Below, one piece after another: positions 6,995-14,910 of a stretch of DNA of 18,374 bases. This DNA is from JADFUZ01 sp034430415 (GTDB lineage: Bacteria > Chloroflexota > Dehalococcoidia > GIF9 > AB-539-J10). A program made the translations under genes and the position numbers. Location of the stretch: positions 1 through 18,374 of the forward strand of contig DAOUEN010000101.1 in the NCBI GenBank assembly GCA_034430415.1. Direction: 5' to 3'. The stretch's first letter is position 1, and each line of letters opens with the position of its first letter. The notes under the pieces were generated by a model. It had not been told where the DNA came from, ran no database searches, and saw only the letters and a list, made by a program, of their open reading frames with translations.

Positions 6995-8605
6995 ATGAGT
7001 AGGAGCGAAGAAGTATCTTTCAGCACGTTAACGCCGCTGAGTTTCCTCAAGCGCAGCGCTTACACGTTTCCTGATAGAGAAGCTGTGGTCTGCGACGACA
7101 AGCGATATACCTACAGCCAGTTCTATGAGCGAGTTAAGCGCATGGCGAATGGGCTAGGGAGACTTGGCGTCAGGAAAGGAGACAAGGTAGCTTTCCTTTC
7201 GCCAAACTTGCCTCCGTTACTGGAAGCGCATTATGGGGCCCCCTGGATTGGAGCTATCCTGGTGACCATAAACACCAGGCTATCTCCAGCGGAGATAAGC
7301 CATATCATCAATCACTCTGAGGCCAGGGTGCTATTCGTGGACAGCGAGTTTATCCCCAAGATAAAGGAAATAAAAGATAAGCTGAAACAGGTCGAGGCTT
7401 TCGTAAGCATCGTGGATGCTCAGGGCGGAGACAGGATTGAGGGACCAGAATATGAGGCCTTTCTGTCTGATAACTCGCCTTCTGAGCAAGAAATAGCGGT
7501 AGCTAATGAAACCGACGTGATCTCCATAAACTACACCAGCGGAACAACCGGACTGGCTAAAGGGGTTATGTATTCGCACAGGGGAGCATATCTCAATAGC
7601 CTCGGCAATGTACTGGAAGCTGGTATTACCTCTGACTCCGCATACCTCTGGATAGTGCCCATGTTTCACTGCAACGGGTGGTGTTTCACCTGGGGAGTAA
7701 CCGCCGTGGGGGCGAAGCACGTATGCCTGAGGAAGGTGGACGCTGCCAGAATTGCCGAGCTAATACCGCAGGAGCGCATAACACACATGGGTGGCGCTCC
7801 TACCGTCTACCTTGGGCTATCTGACTACATGACACGTAGAAACATAAAATTCCCCCGAAGGGTGAAGTGCTTTCTCGGCGGGGCACCGCCCTCACCCACT
7901 CTGATAGACAGCATCGAGTCGCTCGGCGGCGATATTACCCACTCATACGGACTGACCGAGACCTATGGACCCTATAGCATCTGCGAGTGGCACAGCGAAT
8001 GGGATTCACTACCCCCGGAGGAAAGGGCCCGCCTCAAGGCGAGGCAGGGCGTCCCGTATGTGACCTCCTTTGACATGAAGGTGGTGGACGATTACATGAA
8101 CGAAGTTCCGCATGACGGTCAGACGATAGGAGAGATAGTGATGAAGGGGAATAATGTAATGCTAGGCTACTACAAGGAACAGGACAAGACAAACGAGGCT
8201 TTCAGAGGCGGCTGGTTCCACAGCGGGGACCTAGCGGTGGTGCACCCAGATGGATACGCCGAGATAAAGGATCGCAGCAAAGACATAATCATAAGCGGAG
8301 GAGAGAACATATCCACCGTGGAAATAGAGAATGTGCTGTACCAGCACCCTGATGTCCTTGAGGTCGCAGTTATTGCCGTGCCTGATGAGAAGTGGGGGGA
8401 GGCGCCCAAGGCCATCGTCAATCCCAAACCAGGCACAAACCCAACAAGAGAGGACCTTATCGCCTTTTGCAGAGAGAGGCTAGCCAAGTTCAAAGTGCCC
8501 AAAAATATCGAGTTTGCCGAGCTACCCAGAACATCCACCGGAAAGATCATGAAATACGTGCTGAAGGAAAAAGAGTGGGCCGGTTATGACAAGAGAGTCC
8601 ATTGA
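6995..8605 (+). CDS. Acyl-CoA ligase (AMP-forming)
   Basis: A 536-residue ANL-superfamily adenylate-forming enzyme that would activate a carboxylic acid with ATP and CoA. Motifs from the chosen start: P-loop YTSGTTGLAKG (180-190), YGLTET (318-323), the hinge-side SGD with Asp412, RSKDIIISGGENIS, and the catalytic C-terminal Lys517 in TGKIMKY. The block PMFHCNGWCFTWG resembles the AlkK / plant acyl-activating / DmdB-type branch, so a medium-chain, aromatic or branched acid is likely; the true substrate is unknown. The frame is open back to an ATG at 6893, but GGGAG (6982-6986) 8 nt before the ATG at 6995, and the family-like STLTPLSFLKRSA start, favour 6995. A TTGACA occurs near 6936 without a good -10 partner. 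Confidence 0.92.
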   Translation: MSRSEEVSFSTLTPLSFLKRSAYTFPDREAVVCDDKRYTYSQFYERVKRMANGLGRLGVRKGDKVAFLSPNLPPLLEAHYGAPWIGAILVTINTRLSPAEISHIINHSEARVLFVDSEFIPKIKEIKDKLKQVEAFVSIVDAQGGDRIEGPEYEAFLSDNSPSEQEIAVANETDVISINYTSGTTGLAKGVMYSHRGAYLNSLGNVLEAGITSDSAYLWIVPMFHCNGWCFTWGVTAVGAKHVCLRKVDAARIAELIPQERITHMGGAPTVYLGLSDYMTRRNIKFPRRVKCFLGGAPPSPTLIDSIESLGGDITHSYGLTETYGPYSICEWHSEWDSLPPEERARLKARQGVPYVTSFDMKVVDDYMNEVPHDGQTIGEIVMKGNNVMLGYYKEQDKTNEAFRGGWFHSGDLAVVHPDGYAEIKDRSKDIIISGGENISTVEIENVLYQHPDVLEVAVIAVPDEKWGEAPKAIVNPKPGTNPTREDLIAFCRERLAKFKVPKNIEFAELPRTSTGKIMKYVLKEKEWAGYDKRVH

Positions 8606-8701
8606 CGACCGCGCAGACCAGAGAGTCACTGTATAAACTGTCTGGCGCAAGCTTGGCACTTTCACAGTCCGGCCGTTTTCCTCAAAGGATCGTACTGCGT
8701 A

Positions 8702-9670
8702 CTAGGCGACAACAGTCAAGGCGGCGGGTAACACGTAGAAGCGGGCAGGTGTCTCACCTATAAGCTCACCATCAGCCTGCACCGCCATCCGCCGCTCAGG
8801 CCGCACGTATATCTCCCTTACTCTCTTGACAGCCACCTTGGAGTGAGTCAGATGAGTTCCCCTGTAGATCCGGGGCAGCGACCATAAAAGATCTGGCTTG
8901 CTCAAATCGCCTATTATCAGAGCATCGAGGAGGCCATCCGCAGGGTCGGCTTGAGGAGCAAGTAACATCCCGCCGCCACCGTATCTTCCGTTGCTTACTT
9001 CAATAGCACAAATCCTCCTCCGATCCGCCTTCCCATCCAAGCTCAAGCGCACTGTCCTGTTCCTATAGAACAGGACAGTATTCAACAACCCTAGAAGATA
9101 AGAAGGTACACTCCCGAAAGCTTTGAATCTCTCTCCGGTGGCCTTGACTATCTCGGCATCGAAGCCCAGGCCGGCAAAGTTGACAAACAGCCGCTTCGCC
9201 ATCACGCCCCCACATACGTACTCCACAACGCCAAGGTCTACCACAATCCTTCTCAGGTTAGTAAGGCGCCGACAGGCCTGCTTGTAGTCGAGCGGCACGC
9301 CGATAGTACGAACATAGTCGCTGCCTGTTCCTGTGCTTATGATGCCCAGCGTGACATCCCTGATACCACCACCGTCATATAGCCCATTCACCACCTCATT
9401 TATCGTGCCGTCCCCTCCCACACACACCACCACCTCATAGCCTCTCCTGGCTGCCAATTTGGCCAGTTCAAGCGCATGTCCAGGAGCTTCCGTCAGGTCA
9501 TGTTCGCAACTCATCCCCATGCTTCTCAGCAAATCCATGATCTGAGGCCATTTCTTGGCCGTTCTCCCTCCCCCCGCACAGGGATTCACAATCAACTTCG
9601 CATACGTCAAGTCCGCTATCCTCGCCAGGGACGACTGTTTTCGTCTATCCCCGACCCAATATCGCGACAC
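8702..9670 (-). CDS. Diacylglycerol kinase family lipid kinase
   Basis: A lipid kinase of the DgkB/YegS type that phosphorylates diacylglycerol or a related lipid at the inner face of the membrane. Visible motifs are KLIVNPCAGGGR at the start of the catalytic domain, the nucleotide-binding GGDGTINEVVNG (GGDGT at 85-89) and GTGSDYVR (114-121), followed by a beta-rich C-terminal domain ending in QADGELIGETPARFYVLP. The start is uncertain: GTG at 9670 (322 residues) has GGAG only 2 nt upstream, whereas TTG at 9610 has GAGG (9620-9623) at 9 nt and would begin with LTYAKLIVNP, closer to the family. It is convergent with the acyl-CoA ligase and divergent from the nuclease gene. Confidence 0.92.
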   Translation of the reverse strand: MSRYWVGDRRKQSSLARIADLTYAKLIVNPCAGGGRTAKKWPQIMDLLRSMGMSCEHDLTEAPGHALELAKLAARRGYEVVVCVGGDGTINEVVNGLYDGGGIRDVTLGIISTGTGSDYVRTIGVPLDYKQACRRLTNLRRIVVDLGVVEYVCGGVMAKRLFVNFAGLGFDAEIVKATGERFKAFGSVPSYLLGLLNTVLFYRNRTVRLSLDGKADRRRICAIEVSNGRYGGGGMLLAPQADPADGLLDALIIGDLSKPDLLWSLPRIYRGTHLTHSKVAVKRVREIYVRPERRMAVQADGELIGETPARFYVLPAALTVVA

Positions 9671-9750
9671 AGCTCCATATCCTCCACTTCAGCAGCCCCC
9701 CTATATGCGTTCCGTAGTCCTGAGTATGCTACCACTCCCTTTCTCCAGTA

Positions 9751-9779
9751 TTCTCAATCCGCTACTAGCTTGCTACAAT
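9751..9779 (+). promoter_or_regulatory. Candidate promoter of the DUF2779-type nuclease gene
   Basis: TTCTCA (9751-9756) and TACAAT (9774-9779) are 17 nt apart. A start near 9786 would give a 34-nt leader to the ATG at 9820, with no recognisable Shine-Dalgarno sequence. The -35 is weak (four of six consensus bases); the -10 is good. Confidence 0.45.
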
Positions 9780-9819
9780 GGACATATCATAGCATCCGGC
9801 ACCACGTTACCGTAGAACG

Positions 9820-11328
9820 ATGACATCAAGGCTGCTATCCAAGACCAAGTACCTGAACGGATTGCAGTGTCCGAAGTATCTATGGATGCTGACCCATCAG
9901 CCGGAAGAGGTACCTGAACCAGATGCCGCCACCAAATACGCCTTTAGCCAAGGGCACATGGTGGGACGACTAGCCAAGAAACTGTATCCCACTGGGGTCG
10001 ACATCCCCACCGAACACTTCATGCGCAATACCTGGCAGACGCAGGAACTCCTACATCAGCGGGTGCCTCTTTTCGAAGCAGGTATCCTGGCTGAAGACAT
10101 CTATGCCAGGGTTGATATCCTAAACCCCGTCGGCGAGGACGAGTGGGACATCATCGAGGTGAAAAGCTCCACCAGTGCTAAGGACGTACATAGACACGAT
10201 ATCTCCTTCCAGAAGCACTGCTGCCAGAAAGCCGGGCTGAAGATTAGAAAATGTCTCCTCATGTACATCAACAACCGCTACATTAAACACGGCGAAATAG
10301 ACCCAAACAGCTTTTTCAGTGTCGAGGACACCACAGTCGCAGCAGAGGAACTCAGCGCAGGCATACAAGAGAGAATCAACACCATGTTCGCCATTGTCGC
10401 AGGTGGAGAATGTCCGAACATATCGATTGGCAGGCAGTGCAACAACCCTTATCAGTGCCCTGTAGCATCGTGCTGGGATTTCCTGCCTGAGCACAATGTG
10501 TTTGAACTGTACCGGGGAGGCCACGATTCCTTTGATTTACTCGAAAGTGGGATACTTGCCATCACAGACATCCCAGACACCTTTCCGCTGACTGAGAAAC
10601 AGGAGATACAAAGGACCTGCGTCGCCGGTCGCAAACCTTATGTCAATAAGAAGGAGATCCAGCATTTCCTGACAACTCTACAGTATCCCCTGCACTACCT
10701 AGACTTCGAGACCTTCGGACCAGCCGTACCGCTATTTGACGGCACCAGGCCATATCAGGCGATTCCTTTCCAGTTCTCTCTTCACGTTGCCAGAGATGAT
10801 GCATCCTGTCCGGAGCATTTCTCTTTCCTGACTGAAGGCGTTGAAGACCCGAGATCCGAGCTACTGTCCGAGCTGAAGAGGGTGCTTGGCAATCAAGGCA
10901 GCATCGTGGTTTACAATCAAGCCTTCGAAGATGGGGTTTTACAGGAACTCGCCCAGGCGTCACCGGACCACGGGGAGTGGATAGACAACGTACGCGGTAG
11001 ACTCGTGGACTTAATTATGCCCTTCAGGAGCTTCTATTACTACCATCCTAAGCAAAGGGGAAGTACGGGGCTGAAGCAAGTCCTACCTGCCTTGACTGAG
11101 ATAAGCTATGAGGGAATGGAGATCCACAACGGCCAAGACGCAAGCATTGTCTTTCAGCAGGTTACCTACGGTGAAGCGGATGAGGAACAAAGGAGCAAGG
11201 TAAGAGAAGACCTGAGACAATACTGTGGACTGGACACCGAAGGCATGCTACGCATCGTGGGCAGGTTGAGAGAAGTCGTGGGAGCACGACCGGAAAGGCC
11301 TTTCAGCCAACTGAACTTTGACTGGTGA
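9820..11328 (+). CDS. DUF2779-type protein: Cas4/RecB-like nuclease fused to DEDDy-like exonuclease
   Basis: A 502-residue protein with two nuclease-like halves. The N-terminal part starts LSKTKYLNGLQCPKYLW and has a PD-(D/E)xK core, Asp99 (ARVDIL) and Glu113-Lys115 (IIEVKSS). Cys17 together with Cys207, Cys213 and Cys218 (GRQCNNPYQCPVASCW) gives the one-plus-three cysteine layout known for the Fe-S cluster of Cas4/AddB nucleases. The C-terminal part looks like an RNase H-fold DEDDy exonuclease: DxE at Asp295/Glu297 (YLDFET), an Asn366-Asp371 block (YNQAFEDG), and YxxxD at Tyr468-Asp472 (QYCGLDT). The family is known from sequence only; a role in DNA repair or defence is inference. No CRISPR or cas gene is nearby, and it stands alone between divergent and convergent neighbours. 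Confidence 0.85.
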   Translation: MTSRLLSKTKYLNGLQCPKYLWMLTHQPEEVPEPDAATKYAFSQGHMVGRLAKKLYPTGVDIPTEHFMRNTWQTQELLHQRVPLFEAGILAEDIYARVDILNPVGEDEWDIIEVKSSTSAKDVHRHDISFQKHCCQKAGLKIRKCLLMYINNRYIKHGEIDPNSFFSVEDTTVAAEELSAGIQERINTMFAIVAGGECPNISIGRQCNNPYQCPVASCWDFLPEHNVFELYRGGHDSFDLLESGILAITDIPDTFPLTEKQEIQRTCVAGRKPYVNKKEIQHFLTTLQYPLHYLDFETFGPAVPLFDGTRPYQAIPFQFSLHVARDDASCPEHFSFLTEGVEDPRSELLSELKRVLGNQGSIVVYNQAFEDGVLQELAQASPDHGEWIDNVRGRLVDLIMPFRSFYYYHPKQRGSTGLKQVLPALTEISYEGMEIHNGQDASIVFQQVTYGEADEEQRSKVREDLRQYCGLDTEGMLRIVGRLREVVGARPERPFSQLNFDW

Positions 11329-11364
11329 TCGAGCACAGGCCACTCAGGACAACATACCGTGACA

Positions 11365-12018
11365 TCAGAGCAAGGGAATGATGAAGATAACTTCTACAGC
11401 CTCGTAGATAGCCGCCACAGCCAGCACAATCGCCACAAGCACATAGAGATGAAGGGCAGATCTGACTCCTCCAAGATAAGCCTGCCTGCGGCTTGCAGCT
11501 CCCGCAGTGTCTGGCCACAAGAAAGCTCTGCCATGAATGTAGACACCCAGCATCGCCAGCACATAAGCCTGGCCCTCCAAGACGAGAGTAACACAATGGG
11601 GGATCATCACCATACGTAACTCAGGCATGCCTGGGGATAGCAGGAGCCCCCAAAGTACTGCGCGCAAGCCACCTGCCACGAGTCCACTGAAGGGAATTAC
11701 CAGCGACGGCAGCGTGATACACAGGATACTCGCCAGCACCATGTTGACTATGAAGGTCAACACCACAGAAGCCAGAACTTCGCCCCCGACGTAGGCGCTC
11801 CCGACCGCTGAAAGTGGGCCTTCCATGAGCGCGCCCGCGACAGTCTCCAATAGGAACTGCTGCACCGACGGACGGAAGGTGACGAATATCATCCCTCCGA
11901 TAACCAGGCCGTAGTAGGCCAGGTTAAGAGCAATGTACGGGCGGCGGAACTGCCTGACGAGCGCCAGAGCACCACTGAACATTCTGACGAGGGCAGAAAG
12001 CACGACAGGCAACATCAT
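11365..12018 (-). CDS. SpoIIM-like integral membrane protein
   Basis: A 217-residue, very hydrophobic protein with about five to six membrane segments. The order of motifs fits the SpoIIM (stage II sporulation protein M) family: a basic N terminus, a first segment (LAYYGLVIGGMIFVTF), a central block ITLPSLVIPFSGLVAGGLRAVLWGLLLSP, then MIPHCVTLVLEGQAYVLAMLGVY, matching the family's PHG-E-A-G region, and a final segment ending YEAVEVIFI. Membership is moderate confidence; the PHC in place of PHG and LVLEGQ in place of ELPA are divergent. SpoIIM relatives occur in many non-sporulating bacteria, so sporulation should not be inferred. It starts 8 nt after the permease stop codon and has no Shine-Dalgarno sequence, suggesting translational coupling; ATG at 12015 is an equally possible start. 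Confidence 0.7.
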   Translation of the reverse strand: MMLPVVLSALVRMFSGALALVRQFRRPYIALNLAYYGLVIGGMIFVTFRPSVQQFLLETVAGALMEGPLSAVGSAYVGGEVLASVVLTFIVNMVLASILCITLPSLVIPFSGLVAGGLRAVLWGLLLSPGMPELRMVMIPHCVTLVLEGQAYVLAMLGVYIHGRAFLWPDTAGAASRRQAYLGGVRSALHLYVLVAIVLAVAAIYEAVEVIFIIPLL

Positions 12019-12026
12019 ACTGTATA

Positions 12027-13382
12027 CTAGATAGTCGGCGCGTCAATTCGAGATTGAGAACCCAGTGATACAGTCCGTCTCTTTCCCATTACATAGAACA
12101 GGATGAGACCTGCAATTGCTGCACCAACGAAGATCAGGAAGGTCCATATCAGCGCTGCGGCCAGCAGAATCATGAAGACGATATTCATTGACGCGGCTGT
12201 CAAAGACGTGACGGCAAGAACCTTCCGGCTGAATTGGAACCGCGACCGTTCATAGACTTCGGGATGCTTCTTGGGTAACGTCAATGCAGCACATAGCACC
12301 AGGGTAATCATGAACAGAAGCCCGAAGTTCAACATCGCCCCCAGCACTATAAGGGGAGGATTGACACATAAGGTAACCACAGCCATGAGGTACATAAGGG
12401 TAAGCCCATGATGCGGCGTGCCAAATCTCCTGTTGATAGCCCCAAAGAAAGATGGGAAATAGCCATCCCTGGCAAAGGTGAGCGCATATCTTCCTCCTGC
12501 GGTGAGGGCAAGGTTGATTGTTGTTATGCTGGCGGTGATTCCACCACCTATCACAAAAAAGCCCAGCCAAGCGCCAGGGAGAAATACCTTGGCCGCATCC
12601 CCGAGGCTTCCCCTGGCGAAGATACTCCAGTCCATTACACCGACAGCAACTGTCTCGATAAGCAGGTAGATAACCAGAACAACAGCCACACTAATCATCA
12701 ATGCCTTTGGTATGACTGATCTGGCATCCCTTACCTCATCACCCATCTCAATACCGAACAGGCCTCCAGCCAGTAGCGTATACAGAAGCGCCGAAGCAGC
12801 GACTATGCCAAACACCCCCCCAGGAAAGAGAGGCGTGAATCGTTCGGCGTCTATTGCAGGGATTCCCGCAATAATAAATGTCCCAAGCGCCATAAGCAAT
12901 ATGACTACCGCGGCTAGCTGAGTATAAGCTGCCGCTCTTATTCCAATCACATTGATGGCATAAAACAGGCTCATAACAACGATGGCAGTGATTGTAGTGG
13001 GAAGCCCAGGAATCAGAACCGCGAGCAATTTGGCAGTGGCGATGGCAAATAGCGGCAGCATGCCAATCGGAATGGCGATGAATAGCCCCATCCAGGCTGC
13101 TGTTGCCAAGGGACGAGAGAACAGCTTAGCATACTGGTAATTGGCACAGGTGGCAGGCATGGCCGACGACAATGTCAGATATGGCACCAAAGCGAGCAAG
13201 ATCGGCAGCGCCGATATTATCTGAGCGATAAAGAGCGATGGCCCTGTCAAGCCAGCGGCGATTCCGGTGAGAAGAAAAAGCGACCCCCCAATATTGAGGC
13301 CGATCATGATTGCGATCAAGCTGATCAGATTGATCTCTCTTCTTAGACTACCAGTTGTACTCCGCGCTGCAACGACATCCAT
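12027..13382 (-). CDS. APC-superfamily amino acid permease
   Basis: A proton- or exchange-driven amino-acid (or polyamine) transporter of the inner membrane, with about twelve hydrophobic segments over 451 residues. The first helix carries the APC substrate-binding glycine motif in IGLNIGGSLFLLTG, and GGLFGIEMGDEVRDARSVIPKAL is the characteristic segment after helix 6. The substrate cannot be told. The frame is open back to a GTG at 13442, but the ATG at 13382 is preceded by a purine-rich GAGGAGAGAGGGG about 11 nt away and fits the family start (GSLRREINLISL), so it is preferred. The 20 extra upstream codons contain a tandem 9-bp repeat. A TATAAT promoter lies at 13488-13493. SpoIIM-like gene follows at 8 nt, so the two form an operon. 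Confidence 0.9.
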   Translation of the reverse strand: MDVVAARSTTGSLRREINLISLIAIMIGLNIGGSLFLLTGIAAGLTGPSLFIAQIISALPILLALVPYLTLSSAMPATCANYQYAKLFSRPLATAAWMGLFIAIPIGMLPLFAIATAKLLAVLIPGLPTTITAIVVMSLFYAINVIGIRAAAYTQLAAVVILLMALGTFIIAGIPAIDAERFTPLFPGGVFGIVAASALLYTLLAGGLFGIEMGDEVRDARSVIPKALMISVAVVLVIYLLIETVAVGVMDWSIFARGSLGDAAKVFLPGAWLGFFVIGGGITASITTINLALTAGGRYALTFARDGYFPSFFGAINRRFGTPHHGLTLMYLMAVVTLCVNPPLIVLGAMLNFGLLFMITLVLCAALTLPKKHPEVYERSRFQFSRKVLAVTSLTAASMNIVFMILLAAALIWTFLIFVGAAIAGLILFYVMGKRRTVSLGSQSRIDAPTI

Positions 13383-13405
13383 ATGAGACTGTTCCCCTCT
13401 CTCCT

Positions 13406-13423
13406 CTAATTCACCTAATTCAC
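13406..13423. repeat. Tandem 9-bp repeat CTAATTCAC x2
   Basis: Two exact head-to-tail copies of CTAATTCAC (13406-13414 and 13415-13423) lie in the leader of the permease gene, or in its first codons if the GTG at 13442 is used. It may be a protein-binding site or chance low-complexity sequence. Confidence 0.6.
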
Positions 13424-13487
13424 TCCGTAACACAGCTACCACAGCTCAGAGGCAGCACATGACCCGACTCACCAGCAATAAACACGC

Positions 13488-13515
13488 ATTATAGCATCCG
13501 ATCAGCGCCGACCAA
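13488..13515 (-). promoter_or_regulatory. Promoter of the permease operon, with flanking dyad
   Basis: On the minus strand a perfect TATAAT (13488-13493) is preceded, after 16 nt, by a weak -35 TTGGTC (13510-13515). A perfect 7-bp inverted repeat, ATCCGAT (13496-13502) and ATCGGAT (13519-13525), brackets the -35 element, one arm in the spacer and one just upstream, a layout expected for an operator. Start near 13481. Confidence 0.55.
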
Positions 13516-13612
13516 GGTATCGGATCCTGAGAAGTGGCCCAATGACGTCTGGGTAGATCAGGAGCCACACATGGGCAACGAGAGAGCCAAACGAACGACG
13601 CAACCAAAGAAG

Positions 13613-13683
13613 CTGGGGATCCAGGATTCGAACCTGGCCTAACTGATCCAGAGTCAGTCGTCCTACCGCTAGACTAATCCCCA
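13613..13683 (-). tRNA. tRNA-Gln (anticodon CUG)
   Basis: The minus strand folds into a full cloverleaf of 71 nt without CCA: acceptor TGGGGAT/ATCCCCA, D arm GTC/GAC with loop TAGCGGTAG, anticodon arm ACTGA/TCAGT with loop CTCTGGA giving CUG (bases 13649-13651), and T arm CCAGG/CCTGG. The discriminator is G and is followed by CTT, so CCA must be added after transcription, unlike the tRNA-Glu in this window. It carries the U1-A72 pair, the known feature by which bacterial GatCAB recognises tRNA(Gln). Confidence 0.97.
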
Positions 13684-13698
13684 GCGAGCGTACATCAT

Positions 13699-13727
13699 AG
13701 TATAGCCATTTCGCTTGACTGGAACAA
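13699..13727 (-). promoter_or_regulatory. Promoter of tRNA-Gln
   Basis: On the minus strand TTGTTC (13722-13727) and TATACT (13699-13704) are 17 nt apart; transcription would start about 9 nt before the tRNA 5' end. The rest of 13684-13949 shows no convincing gene. Confidence 0.6.
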
Positions 13728-13884
13728 CACCGGGTTGCCCAGCACTTCTCTCAGCGTGGTCCCTGCCAAGGCTCGGGGCTGCGCCTCGACCAGCGTCCTC
13801 GTTGCTCTTGTGCCATATGAACCGGACACAGGATAGCCAAACACAGACTCCCTTGACCCGATATATCCTTCACCCTACCCGACC

Positions 13885-13914
13885 TTGTATTGCACTTCGC
13901 TTGGGGTTTATCAT
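13885..13914 (+). promoter_or_regulatory. Candidate promoter of the BACON lipoprotein gene
   Basis: TTGTAT (13885-13890) and TATCAT (13909-13914) are 18 nt apart, giving a start near 13921 and a leader of about 29 nt with GAGG before the ATG. The -10 is close to consensus, the -35 is weak. Confidence 0.3.
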
Positions 13915-13949
13915 AAAGACGGGAAAGGGGTCTCAGAGCAGAGGCGGAG

Positions 13950-14813
13950 ATGGCCCAACGCAAGTGTCTTTCACTCCTAGTGGTAGTAGTTCTTATGGCG
14001 GCAGCTAGCTCGCTTGCCGCCTGTGGACAGCCAATACCCCCACCACCCACACTGCCACCTACTATTGTCGTTGGCCCATCACAGTTCAGCTTCAGTGCCC
14101 AAGAAGGTGGAGACAACCCCACCCCCAAGACTCTCCGTATATCAAGCTCCGAGAATACGCCTTTCGGCTGGGCAGCCCATACTGACGTTGACTGGCTCTA
14201 CCCGGCGCCGTCGTCCGGCATTTCCACAGGGGAGATGCAAGAAGCCCTGCTATGCGTGGATATTGAGGGCTTGAGCGCTGGCAGTTATAGTGGGATACTA
14301 GCCATTTCAGTTCCCGCTGCGTCCAATACAGCTAAGATGGTGCCGGTAGACCTGACGATTTCACACTACAGCCAAGAGCATAAGCTGACATTCCATCTGA
14401 ACCCGAAGATATATCCTCCAGATGCGCAGTGCAAGGCGGAAGAACTGGTGTGGTTCAACATGCGGGAACAGCAGGCAATTCGGCTGTGGTGGTTTGCCTA
14501 TGGTGAGAAGCCTGCCGTTTACGTGACTCTGTCAGGGCCGGTTGGCGAATATGGTGGACATATCAAAGCGTATGGCGGCCCCGTGGAATCGTTCTCTCCC
14601 AGCCCTTGGTCAAAACGCGATGGGGGGAACAACGGCAGACTGAATTTCTACTGCAGCAGCACGTACGACAAGCATTGCGCAAAAACCCTTTACCCCCCAG
14701 GCTCATATACCCTATCCTTCGCGGCACACCAGGGATATCCGGACCTCCTGGTCAAACCCAGCAGTGAAGTCATCGTAGATGTCACATATCTCATCGAGTC
14801 TGTCCCCAGTTAA
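13950..14813 (+). CDS. Lipoprotein with BACON-like domain
   Basis: A 287-residue exported lipoprotein. The N terminus has a basic start, a hydrophobic stretch (LLVVVVLMAAA) and a lipobox LAAC with the lipidated Cys at 25, followed by a proline-rich tether (PIPPPPTLPP). Residues about 42-137 match the BACON domain pattern: FSFSAQEGGDNPTPKTL, then VDWLYPAPSSG, and GLSAGSYSGILAISVPAASN before VPVDLTI. BACON domains are beta-sandwich modules linked to carbohydrate or surface binding; the ligand here is unknown. The C-terminal half (140-287), with cysteines at 161, 235 and 243, is unrecognised. GAGG (13941-13944) is 5 nt before the ATG. A perfect 7-bp hairpin follows the stop codon. It stands alone, ahead of the J-domain gene. 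Confidence 0.82.
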   Translation: MAQRKCLSLLVVVVLMAAASSLAACGQPIPPPPTLPPTIVVGPSQFSFSAQEGGDNPTPKTLRISSSENTPFGWAAHTDVDWLYPAPSSGISTGEMQEALLCVDIEGLSAGSYSGILAISVPAASNTAKMVPVDLTISHYSQEHKLTFHLNPKIYPPDAQCKAEELVWFNMREQQAIRLWWFAYGEKPAVYVTLSGPVGEYGGHIKAYGGPVESFSPSPWSKRDGGNNGRLNFYCSSTYDKHCAKTLYPPGSYTLSFAAHQGYPDLLVKPSSEVIVDVTYLIESVPS

Positions 14814-14821
14814 GAGAGCCA

Positions 14822-14842
14822 GTTGCCGTCAACCTCGGCAAC
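14822..14842 (+). terminator. Hairpin after the lipoprotein gene
   Basis: GTTGCCG (14822-14828) and CGGCAAC (14836-14842) form a perfect 7-bp stem with a 7-nt loop, starting 8 nt after the stop codon. No U-tract follows, so termination activity is only suggested by position. Confidence 0.3.
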
Positions 14843-14910
14843 CAGCGATGTTATCTGGCCCATCTGCAAGCCTTCGTCAGAGCGGACAAGGCCTGCATCA
14901 GATCTCGTGT

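Noticed and set aside
8611..8648. Imperfect hairpin GCGCAGAC / GTCTGGCGC between the convergent ligase and kinase genes
   Set aside because: A bulge, a 21-nt loop and no U-tract; position suits a bidirectional terminator but the structure is too weak to call.
9820..10474. Cas4 of a CRISPR system
   Set aside because: The cysteine layout is Cas4-like, but the protein has a fused second nuclease domain and there are no repeats, spacers or cas genes in the window.
11365..12018. Evidence of sporulation from a SpoIIM-like protein
   Set aside because: SpoIIM relatives occur in many bacteria and archaea that do not sporulate, and no other sporulation gene is present.
13751..14128. Minus-strand frame of 125 codons
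   Set aside because: Antisense to the lipoprotein signal peptide and BACON start; no ribosome site or family pattern.
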